From the NCBI RefSeq assembly GCF_014306105.1, contig NZ_JACRVF010000005.1, forward strand, positions 62,001 to 126,000: 64,000 nucleotides of DNA. Direction: 5' to 3'. Numbering within the stretch: the stretch's first letter is position 1; each line of letters opens with the position of its first letter. Below the pieces are notes generated by a model, which was not told the origin of the DNA, made no database searches, and saw only the letters and a list, made by a program, of their open reading frames with translations. Below are positions 42,910-51,273 of this stretch, one piece after another. The position numbers and the translations under genes were made by a program. The stretch is from Pontibacter cellulosilyticus. Lineage in GTDB: Bacteria; Bacteroidota; Bacteroidia; Cytophagales; Hymenobacteraceae.

Positions 42910-43251
42910 ATGTCTGAAGAAATGAAACAATGCCCTAAGTGCAACTCACCTTATGGTTATGCAACGGGTGAAGAAACTTACGCTTGTCCCGAGTGCGGAA
43001 ATGAGTGGAACCCAAGCGAGGTTGAAGAAGACGCAGGATTAAAAGTAGTAGATGCCAACGGAAATCAGCTTCAGGATGGGGATTCTGTAGTTGTCATCAA
43101 AGATTTGCCTGTAAAAGGTGCTCCAAAACCAGTAAAGGCCGGCACAAAAGTAAAAAACATACGCTTAACAGACGGAGACCACAACATCGATTGCAAAATT
43201 GACGGCTTTGGCTCCATGGCGCTCAAGTCTGAGTTTGTAAGAAAGGCATAG
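42910..43251 (+). CDS. PhnA/YjdM-like zinc-ribbon protein
   Basis: The 113-aa protein matches the PhnA (YjdM) family end to end. A zinc ribbon has two CxxC knuckles ([10 protein letters not shown] and [10 protein letters not shown], residues 8-31), followed by a small beta domain with [20 protein letters not shown] and [20 protein letters not shown]. Despite its name, PhnA/YjdM is not needed for phosphonate breakdown in E. coli and its role is uncertain. Here it lies at the end of array 2 between two GTGCATT words, so it may be a cassette gene. Confidence 0.9.
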   Translation: MSEEMKQCPKCNSPYGYATGEETYACPECGNEWNPSEVEEDAGLKVVDANGNQLQDGDSVVVIKDLPVKGAPKPVKAGTKVKNIRLTDGDHNIDCKIDGFGSMALKSEFVRKA

Positions 43252-43274
43252 TGCATCATTAGCGTAGAACAGTC

Positions 43275-43334
43275 TGCAACAACAGCGTTAAATCGAACCG
43301 AATAGCTATTTTGGTGCGTTGTTGCACGTGCATT
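43275..43334 (+). other. Possible attC-like site D
   Basis: A 9-bp stem TGCAACAAC/GTTGTTGCA encloses about 34 nt, followed by GTGCATT. ATCATTAGC direct repeats flank it (43255 and 43339). The cassette-end complement expected for the PhnA unit is not found, so this is weaker than sites A-C and could instead be a terminator-like hairpin. Confidence 0.4.
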
Positions 43335-43377
43335 GCAAATCATTAGCACTAAGGTATAAATTCCGTATTACCTCCTT

Positions 43378-44166
43378 ATGAAGTATACTCCTCCTGAACT
43401 TAGAACCGTTGATGTAACCCGATATGTAACGCCGCTGCGCGAAGGCGGGTCGTTGCCAGCCATTGTAGAAGCCAACGATGAGTTTCTGTATGTGCTAAAA
43501 TTCAGAGGTGCAGGTCAGGGAGTAAAAGCTTTGATTGCGGAGCTTATCTCCGGTGAGGTTGCCCGCTTACTTGGCTTCAGGGTGCCTGAAATCGTGTTTG
43601 TAAACTTAGACGAAGCCTTCGGCCGTACCGAACCCGACGAAGAAATACAGGATCTGCTACGTGCCAGCGAAGGACTGAACCTGGCGCTGCATTACCTTTC
43701 CGGTGCTATTACATTTGATGCGCTGGTAAATGAATTAGACGCTACACTTGCCTCACAAATAGTATGGCTCGATGGCCTGATCATGAACGTAGACCGCACC
43801 TGCCGCAACACCAACATGCTGATGTGGAAGAAAGAATTGTGGCTGATTGATCACGGCGCCTCTTTATACTTCCACCATAACTGGAGCAATTGGGAAGACC
43901 AAGCAAAACGCCCCTTCGCACAGATAAAAGACCACGTATTGCTGCCAAAAGCAAAAGAGCTGGAAACCGTAAACGATGAGTTCTCTGCTATACTTACCCC
44001 AGAGCGCATTCAGGCACTAGTTTCCTTGATTCCGGATGCGTGGCTTACCGGTGTCGAGTCACCGTTTGCAAGCGCAGAAGAACACCGGCAGGCGTACGCC
44101 ACATTCCTAAATAACAGAATCGCAAACTCAGAAATATTTGTGAAAGGAGCTCAGGATGCAAGATAA
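43378..44166 (+). CDS. HipA-like kinase
   Basis: This 262-aa protein resembles the short HipA-family kinases. FLYVLKFRGAGQGVKALIAE holds the ATP-binding Lys. The catalytic loop is LIMNVDRTCRNTNMLMW near 136-152, and LIDHGASLYF near 158 is the metal-binding Asp motif. It lacks the HipA N-terminal domain (full HipA is about 440 aa) and no hipB-like repressor precedes it. Instead its end overlaps a DUF3037 gene by 11 nt, a recurring arrangement. It probably phosphorylates a protein or small molecule; the target is unknown. Confidence 0.88.
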   Translation: MKYTPPELRTVDVTRYVTPLREGGSLPAIVEANDEFLYVLKFRGAGQGVKALIAELISGEVARLLGFRVPEIVFVNLDEAFGRTEPDEEIQDLLRASEGLNLALHYLSGAITFDALVNELDATLASQIVWLDGLIMNVDRTCRNTNMLMWKKELWLIDHGASLYFHHNWSNWEDQAKRPFAQIKDHVLLPKAKELETVNDEFSAILTPERIQALVSLIPDAWLTGVESPFASAEEHRQAYATFLNNRIANSEIFVKGAQDAR

Positions 44167-44539
44167 GCACTTATTTGAGTATGCTGTTATCAGGGTAGTG
44201 CCGCGGGTAGAGCGTGAGGAGTTTGTGAATGTAGGTGTTATACTTTATTGCCGTGGCCTAGGCTTTCTACATACAATTTTCGATCTAAATGAAGACCGGC
44301 TGAAGGCTTTCTGCAAAGATTTGGATATGGAGGAACTGAAAGAAAGACTGCAGGCATTCGAACGTATCTGCAAAGGCCGCTCCGAAGGTGGGCCTATTGG
44401 GCAACTTTCCATCGCAGAGCGCTTCAGGTGGCTAACTGCTGCACGCAGCACTGTGGTGCAAACCTCGGCTGTACATCCAGGGTTGTGTACTAATGCAGAG
44501 GAGATGCTGCAGCACTTGCACAACCAGTTGGTACTGTAG
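44156..44539 (+). CDS. DUF3037 protein
   Basis: The 127-aa protein begins LFEYAVIRVVPRVEREEFVN followed by VGVILYC, the DUF3037 signature, and has a helical C-terminus. It overlaps the HipA-like kinase gene by 11 nt and must be translated with it. The conserved pairing suggests it is the partner, regulator or target of the kinase. No catalytic residues are evident, and the function is inferred only from context. Confidence 0.9.
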   Translation: MQDKHLFEYAVIRVVPRVEREEFVNVGVILYCRGLGFLHTIFDLNEDRLKAFCKDLDMEELKERLQAFERICKGRSEGGPIGQLSIAERFRWLTAARSTVVQTSAVHPGLCTNAEEMLQHLHNQLVL

Positions 44540-44547
44540 TAGCCTAA

Positions 44548-44568
44548 CCCTCTCCTATCAGGAGAGGG
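44548..44568 (+). terminator. Hairpin after the hipA-DUF3037 pair
   Basis: A 9-bp stem CCCTCTCCT/AGGAGAGGG has a three-base loop and only a weak T tail. It also resembles the hairpin at 33917-33944. Confidence 0.5.
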
Positions 44569-44654
44569 AACAGTTATCTACTGGTGCCTGCATCCAGCTG
44601 TTGACGTCAAGTGCGCACCAGTATCCAGACTTGCTTTTCTGCAACGCCAGATCG

Positions 44655-44876
44655 CCCCCCTTATCCAAGGCGGGGAGTCTGTTATTACTGCTTCAACTGT
44701 CATCACAATAGTTAAAGCTATTCCTTTTTATGTCACTCTGAAAGTTGTACACCCTAGGCTTGTTACGAGAGATTTTAGTGAAAGGGGGTTAGGCTATTGC
44801 TACAGTGTTGATACTCATACCTCAGTATAGGCAGAATTCCCCGCCTTGGACAAGGAGGGGATAAAGGGGTGGTTGG
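44655..44876. repeat. Degenerate MITE-like inverted repeat
   Basis: The left arm (CCCCCCTTATCCAAGGCGGGG, 44655-44675) and right arm (CCCCGCCTTGGACAAGGAGGGG, 44839-44860) pair with one bulge and one mismatch. The right end continues into GGGGTGGTTGG like the perfect element at 33617, but the outer left tip is missing. The interior has no ORF. It fills most of the 468-bp gap between 44540 and 45007. Confidence 0.7.
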
Positions 44877-45007
44877 ACTTGGTACTGCAGAACTATACAT
44901 CTCAAAATCCTGATTCTGACAAAGCTGTATAGTACCTCTGCACCCTTAATCTAAAATCCATTTGAGCCAAAGCACAGAAAAGGCTAAATTGCATCAAATA
45001 TAAAGTT

Positions 45008-45850
45008 ATGAGCAAAATAGACTGGAAAACCGCAAAGGAATACGAGGATATAACCTATAAAAAAGCCGGCGGCGTAGCCCGTATCGCTTTTAACCGACCA
45101 AATGTGCGCAATGCTTTCAGGCCTAAGACAGTATTTGAACTGTTTGATGCGTTTCTGGATGCCCGTGAGGATCACTCAATTGGTGTAGTTTTGTTTTCGG
45201 CAGAAGGCCCGTCAACGAAAGATGGCGTTTATTCATTCTGCAGCGGCGGCGACCAGAACGCACGTGGTTTTCAGGGCTATGTGGATGAGTCTGGTACTCC
45301 ACGTTTGAATATACTGGAAGTACAGCGCCTGATCCGCTTTATGCCGAAGGTGGTAATTGCGGTGGTACCGGGCTGGGCAGTAGGTGGCGGCCACAGTTTG
45401 CACGTAGTATGTGATCTTACACTGGCCAGCAAAGAGCATGCGATCTTTAAACAAACTGATGCTGACGTAACCAGCTTTGATGGGGGTTATGGCTCTGCTT
45501 ACCTGGCAAAGATGGTAGGCCAGAAACGTGCCCGTGAGATCTTCTTCCTGGGCAGAAACTACTCGGCACAAGAGGCTTACGACATGGGTATGGTGAACGC
45601 TGTTATCCCACACGATGAGTTAGAAGACACAGCTTATCAGTGGGCACAGGAAATTTTGGCTAAATCGCCTACCTCCATCAAAATGCTAAAGTTTGCCTTT
45701 AACCTGACCGACGATGGTATGGTGGGGCAGCAGGTATTTGCCGGTGAAGCAACTCGTTTAGCCTATATGACCGAAGAAGCGAAAGAAGGCAGAAACGCAT
45801 TCCTGGAGAAGCGTAAGCCCGACTTCAGCAATATTCCATGGATATCTTAA
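45008..45850 (+). CDS. menB: 1,4-dihydroxy-2-naphthoyl-CoA synthase
   Basis: This 280-aa crotonase-fold enzyme closes the naphthoate ring of menaquinone, turning o-succinylbenzoyl-CoA into DHNA-CoA in the cytosol. Seen directly: FNRPNVRNAFRPKTVFEL, the oxyanion-hole region YSFCSGGDQNARG, GWAVGGGHSLHVVCDLTLAS, and TDADVTSFDGGYGSAYLAKM, which is specific to MenB. Length and order are normal. The gene stands alone, without other men genes, and has its own terminator. Confidence 0.96.
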   Translation: MSKIDWKTAKEYEDITYKKAGGVARIAFNRPNVRNAFRPKTVFELFDAFLDAREDHSIGVVLFSAEGPSTKDGVYSFCSGGDQNARGFQGYVDESGTPRLNILEVQRLIRFMPKVVIAVVPGWAVGGGHSLHVVCDLTLASKEHAIFKQTDADVTSFDGGYGSAYLAKMVGQKRAREIFFLGRNYSAQEAYDMGMVNAVIPHDELEDTAYQWAQEILAKSPTSIKMLKFAFNLTDDGMVGQQVFAGEATRLAYMTEEAKEGRNAFLEKRKPDFSNIPWIS

Positions 45851-45869
45851 TCAAAGTATAAAGTATAGC

Positions 45870-45901
45870 AAAAGCCTGCTGCAGCAATGTAGCAGGCTTT
45901 T
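45870..45901 (+). terminator. Terminator after menB
   Basis: An 11-bp stem AAAAGCCTGCT/AGCAGGCTTTT has a ten-base loop. Two AAAGTATA words lie just before it (45854-45866). Confidence 0.85.
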
Positions 45902-46030
45902 GCATTTTAAGGCCATCTAACATATACCTTACATTAAACAGATTACATGAGTGTAAGCGAAAGGTGCTTCCTTATTTGGAGGTTACCTGTTTTAGATTTC
46001 TGTATCAACTTAAAACAAACCTCTGATTCT

Positions 46031-46840
46031 ATGCGCTTTACTTCATACTTTATACTTGGCTTGTTGCTGCTGATTGTGACTGCCTGCGAATCCGGGATGG
46101 ATACCGAAGAAATGGAAGCCTCTATGGCAGAGAAACAAGCACTTATTACAACTCCCGCTGATGCCACTCCCCTTCTCTCCGATCGCAAAATCATCCGTCA
46201 GGCAAACCTGCGGCTCCAGGTGCAGGACCTCGATGAGAGCAGCAACAGGATTGAGGCACTGGTAAAAAAGTATAATGCCACCATTACGAACAGCCGCAGC
46301 TACAACGGCAACGAAAGTATAGAGTCTACTTTTACTATTAAAGTTGTACCGGAGAATTTGTTTGCCTTGGTAAAAGACATACAGGCCGAAAGCATTTTTC
46401 TGGATGATAAAGCGATTACAGCCGATGATGTGACCATGCAATATGTGGATGTGGAGGCGCGCATCAAAGCAAAACAAACGGCGCAGCAGCGTTACCTGGA
46501 GCTTATGAAACAGGCTACCAAAGTAGAGGATGTACTGGCTATTGAAGTTGAGCTGAGGAAGGTGCAGGAAGAACTTGAGGCGGTGCAGGCGCAGCTAAAG
46601 GCCTTGCAGCAGCAGACTAGTTTTAGCACCATAAACCTAACGATGTACCAGTTGGTGCCAGCCTCTTACACCGACAGAACAAGTTTCTCTACCCGTGCCG
46701 TTTCAGCCTTCAGCAGTGGCTGGCACTTGTTTAAAGGCTTAATTGTAGGTGTTTTATACTTATGGCCAATCCTGATAGTTGCAGCCCTTTTTATACTTGG
46801 ACTGCGCTGGCAGAAGCGCAAAAAGAGAGGCTTAGCTTAA
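46031..46840 (+). CDS. DUF4349 lipoprotein
   Basis: The frame is open from 45947, but the ATG at 46031 opens a lipoprotein signal (MRFTSYFILGLLLLIVTAC), giving 269 aa. The core KIIRQANLRLQVQDLDESSN and ITNSRSYNGNESIESTFTIK match DUF4349. A long coiled coil (about 150-200) and a C-terminal membrane helix (LWPILIVAALFILGL) with a basic tail follow. It is anchored at both ends in the envelope. The family is common but uncharacterised. Confidence 0.9.
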   Translation: MRFTSYFILGLLLLIVTACESGMDTEEMEASMAEKQALITTPADATPLLSDRKIIRQANLRLQVQDLDESSNRIEALVKKYNATITNSRSYNGNESIESTFTIKVVPENLFALVKDIQAESIFLDDKAITADDVTMQYVDVEARIKAKQTAQQRYLELMKQATKVEDVLAIEVELRKVQEELEAVQAQLKALQQQTSFSTINLTMYQLVPASYTDRTSFSTRAVSAFSSGWHLFKGLIVGVLYLWPILIVAALFILGLRWQKRKKRGLA

Positions 46841-46902
46841 GCATGATTCTTACCCCAACCCTCTCATGCTTAGACAAATAGCGGGTGGGGCAGTTAAGCT
46901 GG

Positions 46903-48084
46903 CTATTGCTCTTCTCCTCCACTCCTGCGTGAGCCCTGGTACAACTCATACTTTAGCAGGCGGCAATCTATCGGGCCGTTGTAAAGTGGTATGCGTCGGG
47001 AGGTGCGCAGGCCTATACTTTTGGCGGCGTCCAAGTTACCGGTAAATACAAAGGCATCAAAACCCTGGTAATTCTGCTTCAGCGTGTCGCCAATGTTCTT
47101 GTACAGCAAATTTATATCGTCAGATTGGATACGCTCGTTATAAGGTGGGTTCATAACAAGCACACCCTGTTCAGCAGATGCTTCGGTTTTAAAGAAATCA
47201 GCTTCCTCAATCTTGATCACATCCTGTAAACCTGCATTCGCAATGTTAGTGCGGGCAGCCTCGATGTAATCCGGGTCAATGTCGTAGCCAATAATTTCTG
47301 CCTGAGGTGTTTTTCTTTCTTTGGCTTCGGCTGTGTTCCACACCATTTCAAACAACTGCTCATTGTAGTCTTTCCACTTCTCAAACCCAAACGGGTCGCG
47401 GCGAAACAAGCCGGGTGCAATGTTCTGGGCCATCATCGCAGCTTCAATCAGGAAAGTACCCGAGCCGCACATCGGATCGATAAAAGTAGACTTTTTGTCC
47501 CAGCCAGAAAGTGCAATAATACCGGCTGCCAATACCTCGTTTAGCGGCGCCACGTTGGTTTGCAGGCGGTAACCACGGCGGTGAAGCGAATCCCCGGACG
47601 AGTCCAGCGACAGCGTTACCATGTTCTCGTGCATGTGCAGGTTTATGCGCAGGTCAGGTCTGATCCTGTCAACAGATGGTCGTTCGCCGGTTTTCTTACG
47701 AAACTGGTCTACAATGGCATCTTTGGTTAACTGGGCTACAAACAACGAATGCTCAAATGTGGAATGGCTCACAACGGCATCTATGGCAAAAGTCTGGTCC
47801 AAGTCAAAAATATCAGTCCAGTTTAACTTTTGCACCTGCTCATACAGATCTTTCTCGTTGCGGGCTTTAAAGTTTTTGATAGGCTTCAGTATGCGGATGG
47901 CAGTGCGGCACCAAAGGTTGGCTTCGTAAAGCTGGCGCAAATTGCCGGAGCAGGTTACAGCGCGGTTTCCCACTTTTATATACTCCATGTCCAGGTCGGC
48001 GAGCTCTGCTGCCAGCACCTCTTCTAAACCTGCCAGGGTAGTTACAATTATGTTAAAATTTTCGCTCTGTTTCTGCTTTGCCAT
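46903..48084 (-). CDS. THUMP-domain class I SAM-dependent RNA methyltransferase (RlmL-like)
   Basis: The 393-aa protein has an N-terminal ferredoxin-like/THUMP region (about 1-165), then a Rossmann methyltransferase domain with FIDPMCGSGTFLIEAAMMAQ near 195-215 and the base-flipping NPPYNERI near 310. This is the layout of the RlmL N-half, which makes N2-methylguanosine (m2G2445 in E. coli 23S rRNA). The C-terminal RlmK half of the E. coli fusion is absent, as is usual outside Gammaproteobacteria. The exact target site is inferred. Confidence 0.92.
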   Translation of the reverse strand: MAKQKQSENFNIIVTTLAGLEEVLAAELADLDMEYIKVGNRAVTCSGNLRQLYEANLWCRTAIRILKPIKNFKARNEKDLYEQVQKLNWTDIFDLDQTFAIDAVVSHSTFEHSLFVAQLTKDAIVDQFRKKTGERPSVDRIRPDLRINLHMHENMVTLSLDSSGDSLHRRGYRLQTNVAPLNEVLAAGIIALSGWDKKSTFIDPMCGSGTFLIEAAMMAQNIAPGLFRRDPFGFEKWKDYNEQLFEMVWNTAEAKERKTPQAEIIGYDIDPDYIEAARTNIANAGLQDVIKIEEADFFKTEASAEQGVLVMNPPYNERIQSDDINLLYKNIGDTLKQNYQGFDAFVFTGNLDAAKSIGLRTSRRIPLYNGPIDCRLLKYELYQGSRRSGGEEQ

Positions 48085-48189
48085 ACTTTATACTTAAATC
48101 TGAGTGCAAAAATAGCCTAAAGGAATCACGAATCCGCAGTTATGCATAAATATCTGCTTCGGCACGGGTGGCTGCTCAGGATAAATGCT

Positions 48190-48636
48190 TTAAGGCTGGA
48201 AAGTCGGTATCTCCTGTAGCGGCTCAAACCTTCGGGTTTCAAAGTCAACCTGCCAGCAGTAGTGCTGCAGCCCGTTGGTAATTACAACATACTTTGCCTG
48301 AAGCGTTTGGTTATACACCGACACCTGTTTTACAACATCCTGCGTAATGGGTACGTATGCAGCCTTGCACTCTACGAGCAGATGCGGCTTGCCTTCGTTG
48401 CTGTACACGCAAAGGTCGGTTCGTTTTTGGAGGGTGTTGTAGCTGGTACCCCGCTCTATACTGATCAGGCTTTTGGGATAGCCTAATGCACCCGTTAGGT
48501 AATGCACAAAATGCTGCCTTACCCACTCCTCCGGCGTTAGTACCACGTTTTTTCGGCGAAGGGCATCAAATATCAGGTAATTCGCTCCAGATTTTGTAAT
48601 TTTGTAATCGAATGGTGGCAGATTGAGAGCTTCCAT
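48190..48636 (-). CDS. HsdR N-terminal-like nuclease-fold protein, stand-alone
   Basis: The 148-aa protein has the type I restriction R-subunit N-terminal fold: RQHFVHYLTGALGYPKSLIS, KRTDLCVYSNEGKPHLLVEC and KAAYVPITQDVVKQVSVYNQ. The D...E-x-K residues of the PD-(D/E)XK nuclease site are present (TDLCVY and VECKA). No helicase, methylase or specificity subunit is adjacent. In Bacteroidota this short form is common as a single gene. It starts 88 nt from the AMP nucleosidase start in a divergent arrangement. Confidence 0.88.
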   Translation of the reverse strand: MEALNLPPFDYKITKSGANYLIFDALRRKNVVLTPEEWVRQHFVHYLTGALGYPKSLISIERGTSYNTLQKRTDLCVYSNEGKPHLLVECKAAYVPITQDVVKQVSVYNQTLQAKYVVITNGLQHYCWQVDFETRRFEPLQEIPTFQP

Positions 48637-48724
48637 AGCGCAATTTAGCCATTTTCTGATGCTCCGCCCTAGTAGCTACCCTGCCAAGGCGGATTTTTTA
48701 TATCAATTTATTTACTTTGACATT

Positions 48725-49498
48725 ATGAAGACCAAAGAAGAAATAGTAAACGACTGGTTGCCCCGGTACACCGGCGTGCCACTCGATGAGTTTGGTGAGT
48801 ACATTCTGCTTACTAACTTTATCAACTATGTAAGGATGTTCGCTGACCGTTTCGGTGTAGAAATACGTGGCCTGGACAAACCCATGCAAACAGCTACAGC
48901 CAATAACATCACGATCATCAACTTTGGTATGGGTAGCGCCATGGCTGCAACCGTAATGGATTTGCTATCAGCCGTAAAGCCTAAAGCTGCTTTGTTCCTG
49001 GGCAAATGCGGTGGCCTGAAAAGAAAGACTCAGATCGGCGACCTTATACTTCCGATCGCGGCTATCCGCGGCGAGGGTACTTCTGATGACTATTTGCCAC
49101 CAGAAATTCCGGCCCTTCCGTCGTTCCGTTTACAGCGTGCTGTTTCTTCTATGATCAAGAAGCACGAGATGGACTACTGGACCGGCACAGTTTATACAAC
49201 AAACCGCCGCGTTTGGGAGCACGACGAAGACTTTAAAGAATACCTGCGCCAGATCCGCGCTATGGGCATCGATATGGAAACAGCCACCATCTTTGTAGTT
49301 GGTTTCATTAACGAAATCCCGCATGGTGCACTGCTGCTGGTGTCTGATAACCCAATGATACCGGAAGGTGTGAAAACATCTGAAAGCGATAAATTAGTAA
49401 CCACAAATTATGTAGAGAAGCACCTGAGCATTGGCATCGACTCTTTGGTGGAGCTGATCAACACCGGTGACTCTGTAAAGCACATGCGCTTCGAATAA
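48725..49498 (+). CDS. amn: AMP nucleosidase
   Basis: From the ATG at 48725 (MKTKEEIVNDWLPRYTGVPL) the enzyme is 257 aa, the short form found in Bacteroidota (the E. coli enzyme is about 480 aa with an extra N-terminal domain). The nucleoside phosphorylase-like core is seen in INFGMGSAMAATVMDLLSAV, LFLGKCGGLKRKTQIGDLIL, GIDMETATIFVVGF and LLLVSDNPM. It hydrolyses AMP to adenine and ribose 5-phosphate, adjusting adenylate pools. The longer frame from 48623 overlaps the neighbouring gene and is unlikely. Confidence 0.93.
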   Translation: MKTKEEIVNDWLPRYTGVPLDEFGEYILLTNFINYVRMFADRFGVEIRGLDKPMQTATANNITIINFGMGSAMAATVMDLLSAVKPKAALFLGKCGGLKRKTQIGDLILPIAAIRGEGTSDDYLPPEIPALPSFRLQRAVSSMIKKHEMDYWTGTVYTTNRRVWEHDEDFKEYLRQIRAMGIDMETATIFVVGFINEIPHGALLLVSDNPMIPEGVKTSESDKLVTTNYVEKHLSIGIDSLVELINTGDSVKHMRFE

Positions 49499-49518
49499 AA
49501 GCCAACTAACCAACCCTT

Positions 49519-51180
49519 ATGACTAAGTCCTTACGCACTTTTGCTGCTACGCTTCTGCTTGGTGGCGCCTTACTAACCGGCTGTACCAGCAGCCAGACAG
49601 GCTCAGAGACAGCCGACCTGATCGTTTATAACGGTACAGTTTATACTGTAAACAGCAATTTTGATACTGCCGAGGCCTTTGCCGTGAAAGACGGAAAGAT
49701 CTTAGCCGTTGGCACATCAGAAGAGATCAGGAGCAAGTATAAAGCCACTGAAGAACTGGATGCGCAGGGCAAAGCTGTATATCCTGGTCTGATTGATGCA
49801 CACGCACACTTCTACCGCTACGGTCTGGGTTTGCAGTCAGCTGACCTGGTGGGTACAGAATCATTTAAGGAGGTAGTGCAGAAGGTAACAGAGCAGCGCC
49901 AGCAATACCCGAACACTGCCTGGATTACAGGCCGTGGCTGGGACCAGAACGATTGGGCTGTAAAGGAATTTCCGACGAAAGATACGCTGGATCAGCTGTT
50001 CCCGGATGTTCCGATCATACTTACCCGCGTAGATGGCCATGCTGCCTTAGTAAACCAAAAGGCGCTGGATCTGGCTGGCATCACCCCGAAAACGAAGATG
50101 GTAGGCGGCCTTGTTGAGGTGGAGAACGGTAAAATGACTGGTATCCTGATCGACAATGCTATTGACCTGGTGTCTGCTAAAATTCCGGAGCCAACTGATG
50201 CCGAAAAGCGTATGGCCCTGAAGAATGCTGAGGCCAATACCTTTGCCGTAGGACTTACCTCTATTGCGGATGCCGGTTTGGATAAATCCACAGTAGACCT
50301 GATGGATGACATGCACAAAAAAGGCGAGTTCCAGACGCGGGTTTACGCTATGATGAACCCTACGAAGCAAAACCAGGACTACTATTTTAAGAATGGTCCT
50401 TATAAAACCGATAGGCTTAATGTTCGCTCCTTCAAAGTATATTCTGATGGTGCATTAGGCTCCAGGGGTGCTAACCTGCTGAAACCGTACGCTGACAAGC
50501 ATAATCATTATGGCTTTTTACTGGCAACGGAGCAAGAGTTCCGCGATATAGCCAAGCTCCTGAACGAGCATGGATTCCAGATGAATACCCATGCCATTGG
50601 TGACTCTGCGAACCGCTTACTGCTTGACATTTACGGCGAGGTGCTGGGTGAAAAGAACGACAAGCGCTGGAGAATTGAGCACGCACAAATCGTGAATCCG
50701 GATGACATGAACAAGTTCGGCAAGTTTAGCATTATACCGTCGGTACAGCCAACGCACGCCACATCGGATATGTACTGGGCCGGCGACAGACTGGGTAAAG
50801 AGCGCATTAAGCACGCCTACCCTTTTAAAGAGCTGATGCAGCAGAACGGCTATATTCCGCTAGGCTCTGACTTCCCGGTAGAAGATATCAACCCGTTTTA
50901 TACTTTCCATGCAGCAGTGGCGCGTCAGGATGCTAAAAACTGGCCGGCAACAGGTTTCCAGATGGAGAATGCCCTTAGCCGTGAAGATGCGCTTAGAGGC
51001 ATGACAATCTGGGCTGCCAAGTCTAACTTCGAAGAGAATGAGAAAGGCAGTATAGAGCCAGGCAAGTTCGCCGATTTTATACTTGTTGACAAAGACATGA
51101 TGAAAGTAAAGCCTGAGGAGATGCGTGGCATACAGGTACTTTATACTTATGTTAACGGCAAAAAGGTTTATAAGAAGTAA
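49519..51180 (+). CDS. Amidohydrolase family (YtcJ-like) lipoprotein
   Basis: The 553-aa protein has lipoprotein signal MTKSLRTFAATLLLGGALLT and a GC lipobox. It is followed by the amidohydrolase_3 fold: DLIVYNGTVYTVNSNFDTAE, the metal motif PGLIDAHAHFYR near 93, ITGRGWDQNDW, a mid-chain NTHAIGDSANR, EHAQIV, and LGSDFPVE near 452. YtcJ-type enzymes hydrolyse N-formyl or other amides with a divalent metal. It is exported to the periplasm here. The substrate is unknown. It starts 20 nt after amn but ends in its own terminator. Confidence 0.92.
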   Translation: MTKSLRTFAATLLLGGALLTGCTSSQTGSETADLIVYNGTVYTVNSNFDTAEAFAVKDGKILAVGTSEEIRSKYKATEELDAQGKAVYPGLIDAHAHFYRYGLGLQSADLVGTESFKEVVQKVTEQRQQYPNTAWITGRGWDQNDWAVKEFPTKDTLDQLFPDVPIILTRVDGHAALVNQKALDLAGITPKTKMVGGLVEVENGKMTGILIDNAIDLVSAKIPEPTDAEKRMALKNAEANTFAVGLTSIADAGLDKSTVDLMDDMHKKGEFQTRVYAMMNPTKQNQDYYFKNGPYKTDRLNVRSFKVYSDGALGSRGANLLKPYADKHNHYGFLLATEQEFRDIAKLLNEHGFQMNTHAIGDSANRLLLDIYGEVLGEKNDKRWRIEHAQIVNPDDMNKFGKFSIIPSVQPTHATSDMYWAGDRLGKERIKHAYPFKELMQQNGYIPLGSDFPVEDINPFYTFHAAVARQDAKNWPATGFQMENALSREDALRGMTIWAAKSNFEENEKGSIEPGKFADFILVDKDMMKVKPEEMRGIQVLYTYVNGKKVYKK

Positions 51181-51208
51181 GCTTTAAGAACCTTAATGTT
51201 ATAAACAG

Positions 51209-51246
51209 AAATCCCGCTGGAGGTTATACTTCAGCGGGATTTTTTT
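51209..51246 (+). terminator. Terminator with TATACTT in its loop
   Basis: An 11-bp stem AAATCCCGCTG/CAGCGGGATTT is followed by T residues; the 12-base loop contains TTATACTT. Confidence 0.85.
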
Positions 51247-51273
51247 ATGCAAACTTATACTTCTGTAGGATTG

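Larger units (their letters stand above)
40532..43334 (+). mobile_element. Integron-like gene cassette array 2 (three clear cassettes and one weak, no integrase)
   Basis: Matched cassette ends are GTTAGGTGGT (40532)/ACCACCTAAC (41038), GTTGAACT (41102)/AGTTCAAC (41814) and GTTGGCA (41858)/TGCCAAC (42814). A fourth unit lies between two GTGCATT words at 42869 and 43328. ORFs start 20, 22 and 44 nt after the crossover in the first three. The array is inserted between murA and a hipA-like gene, all ORFs run rightwards, and none of the over-represented AAGTATA words occurs inside it. Confidence 0.78.

Noticed and set aside
43251-43347. Calling site D a full attC with matched cassette ends
   Set aside because: The hairpin and GTGCATT repeat are present, but no reverse-complement box pairs with the start of the PhnA unit, so only a low-confidence site is reported.
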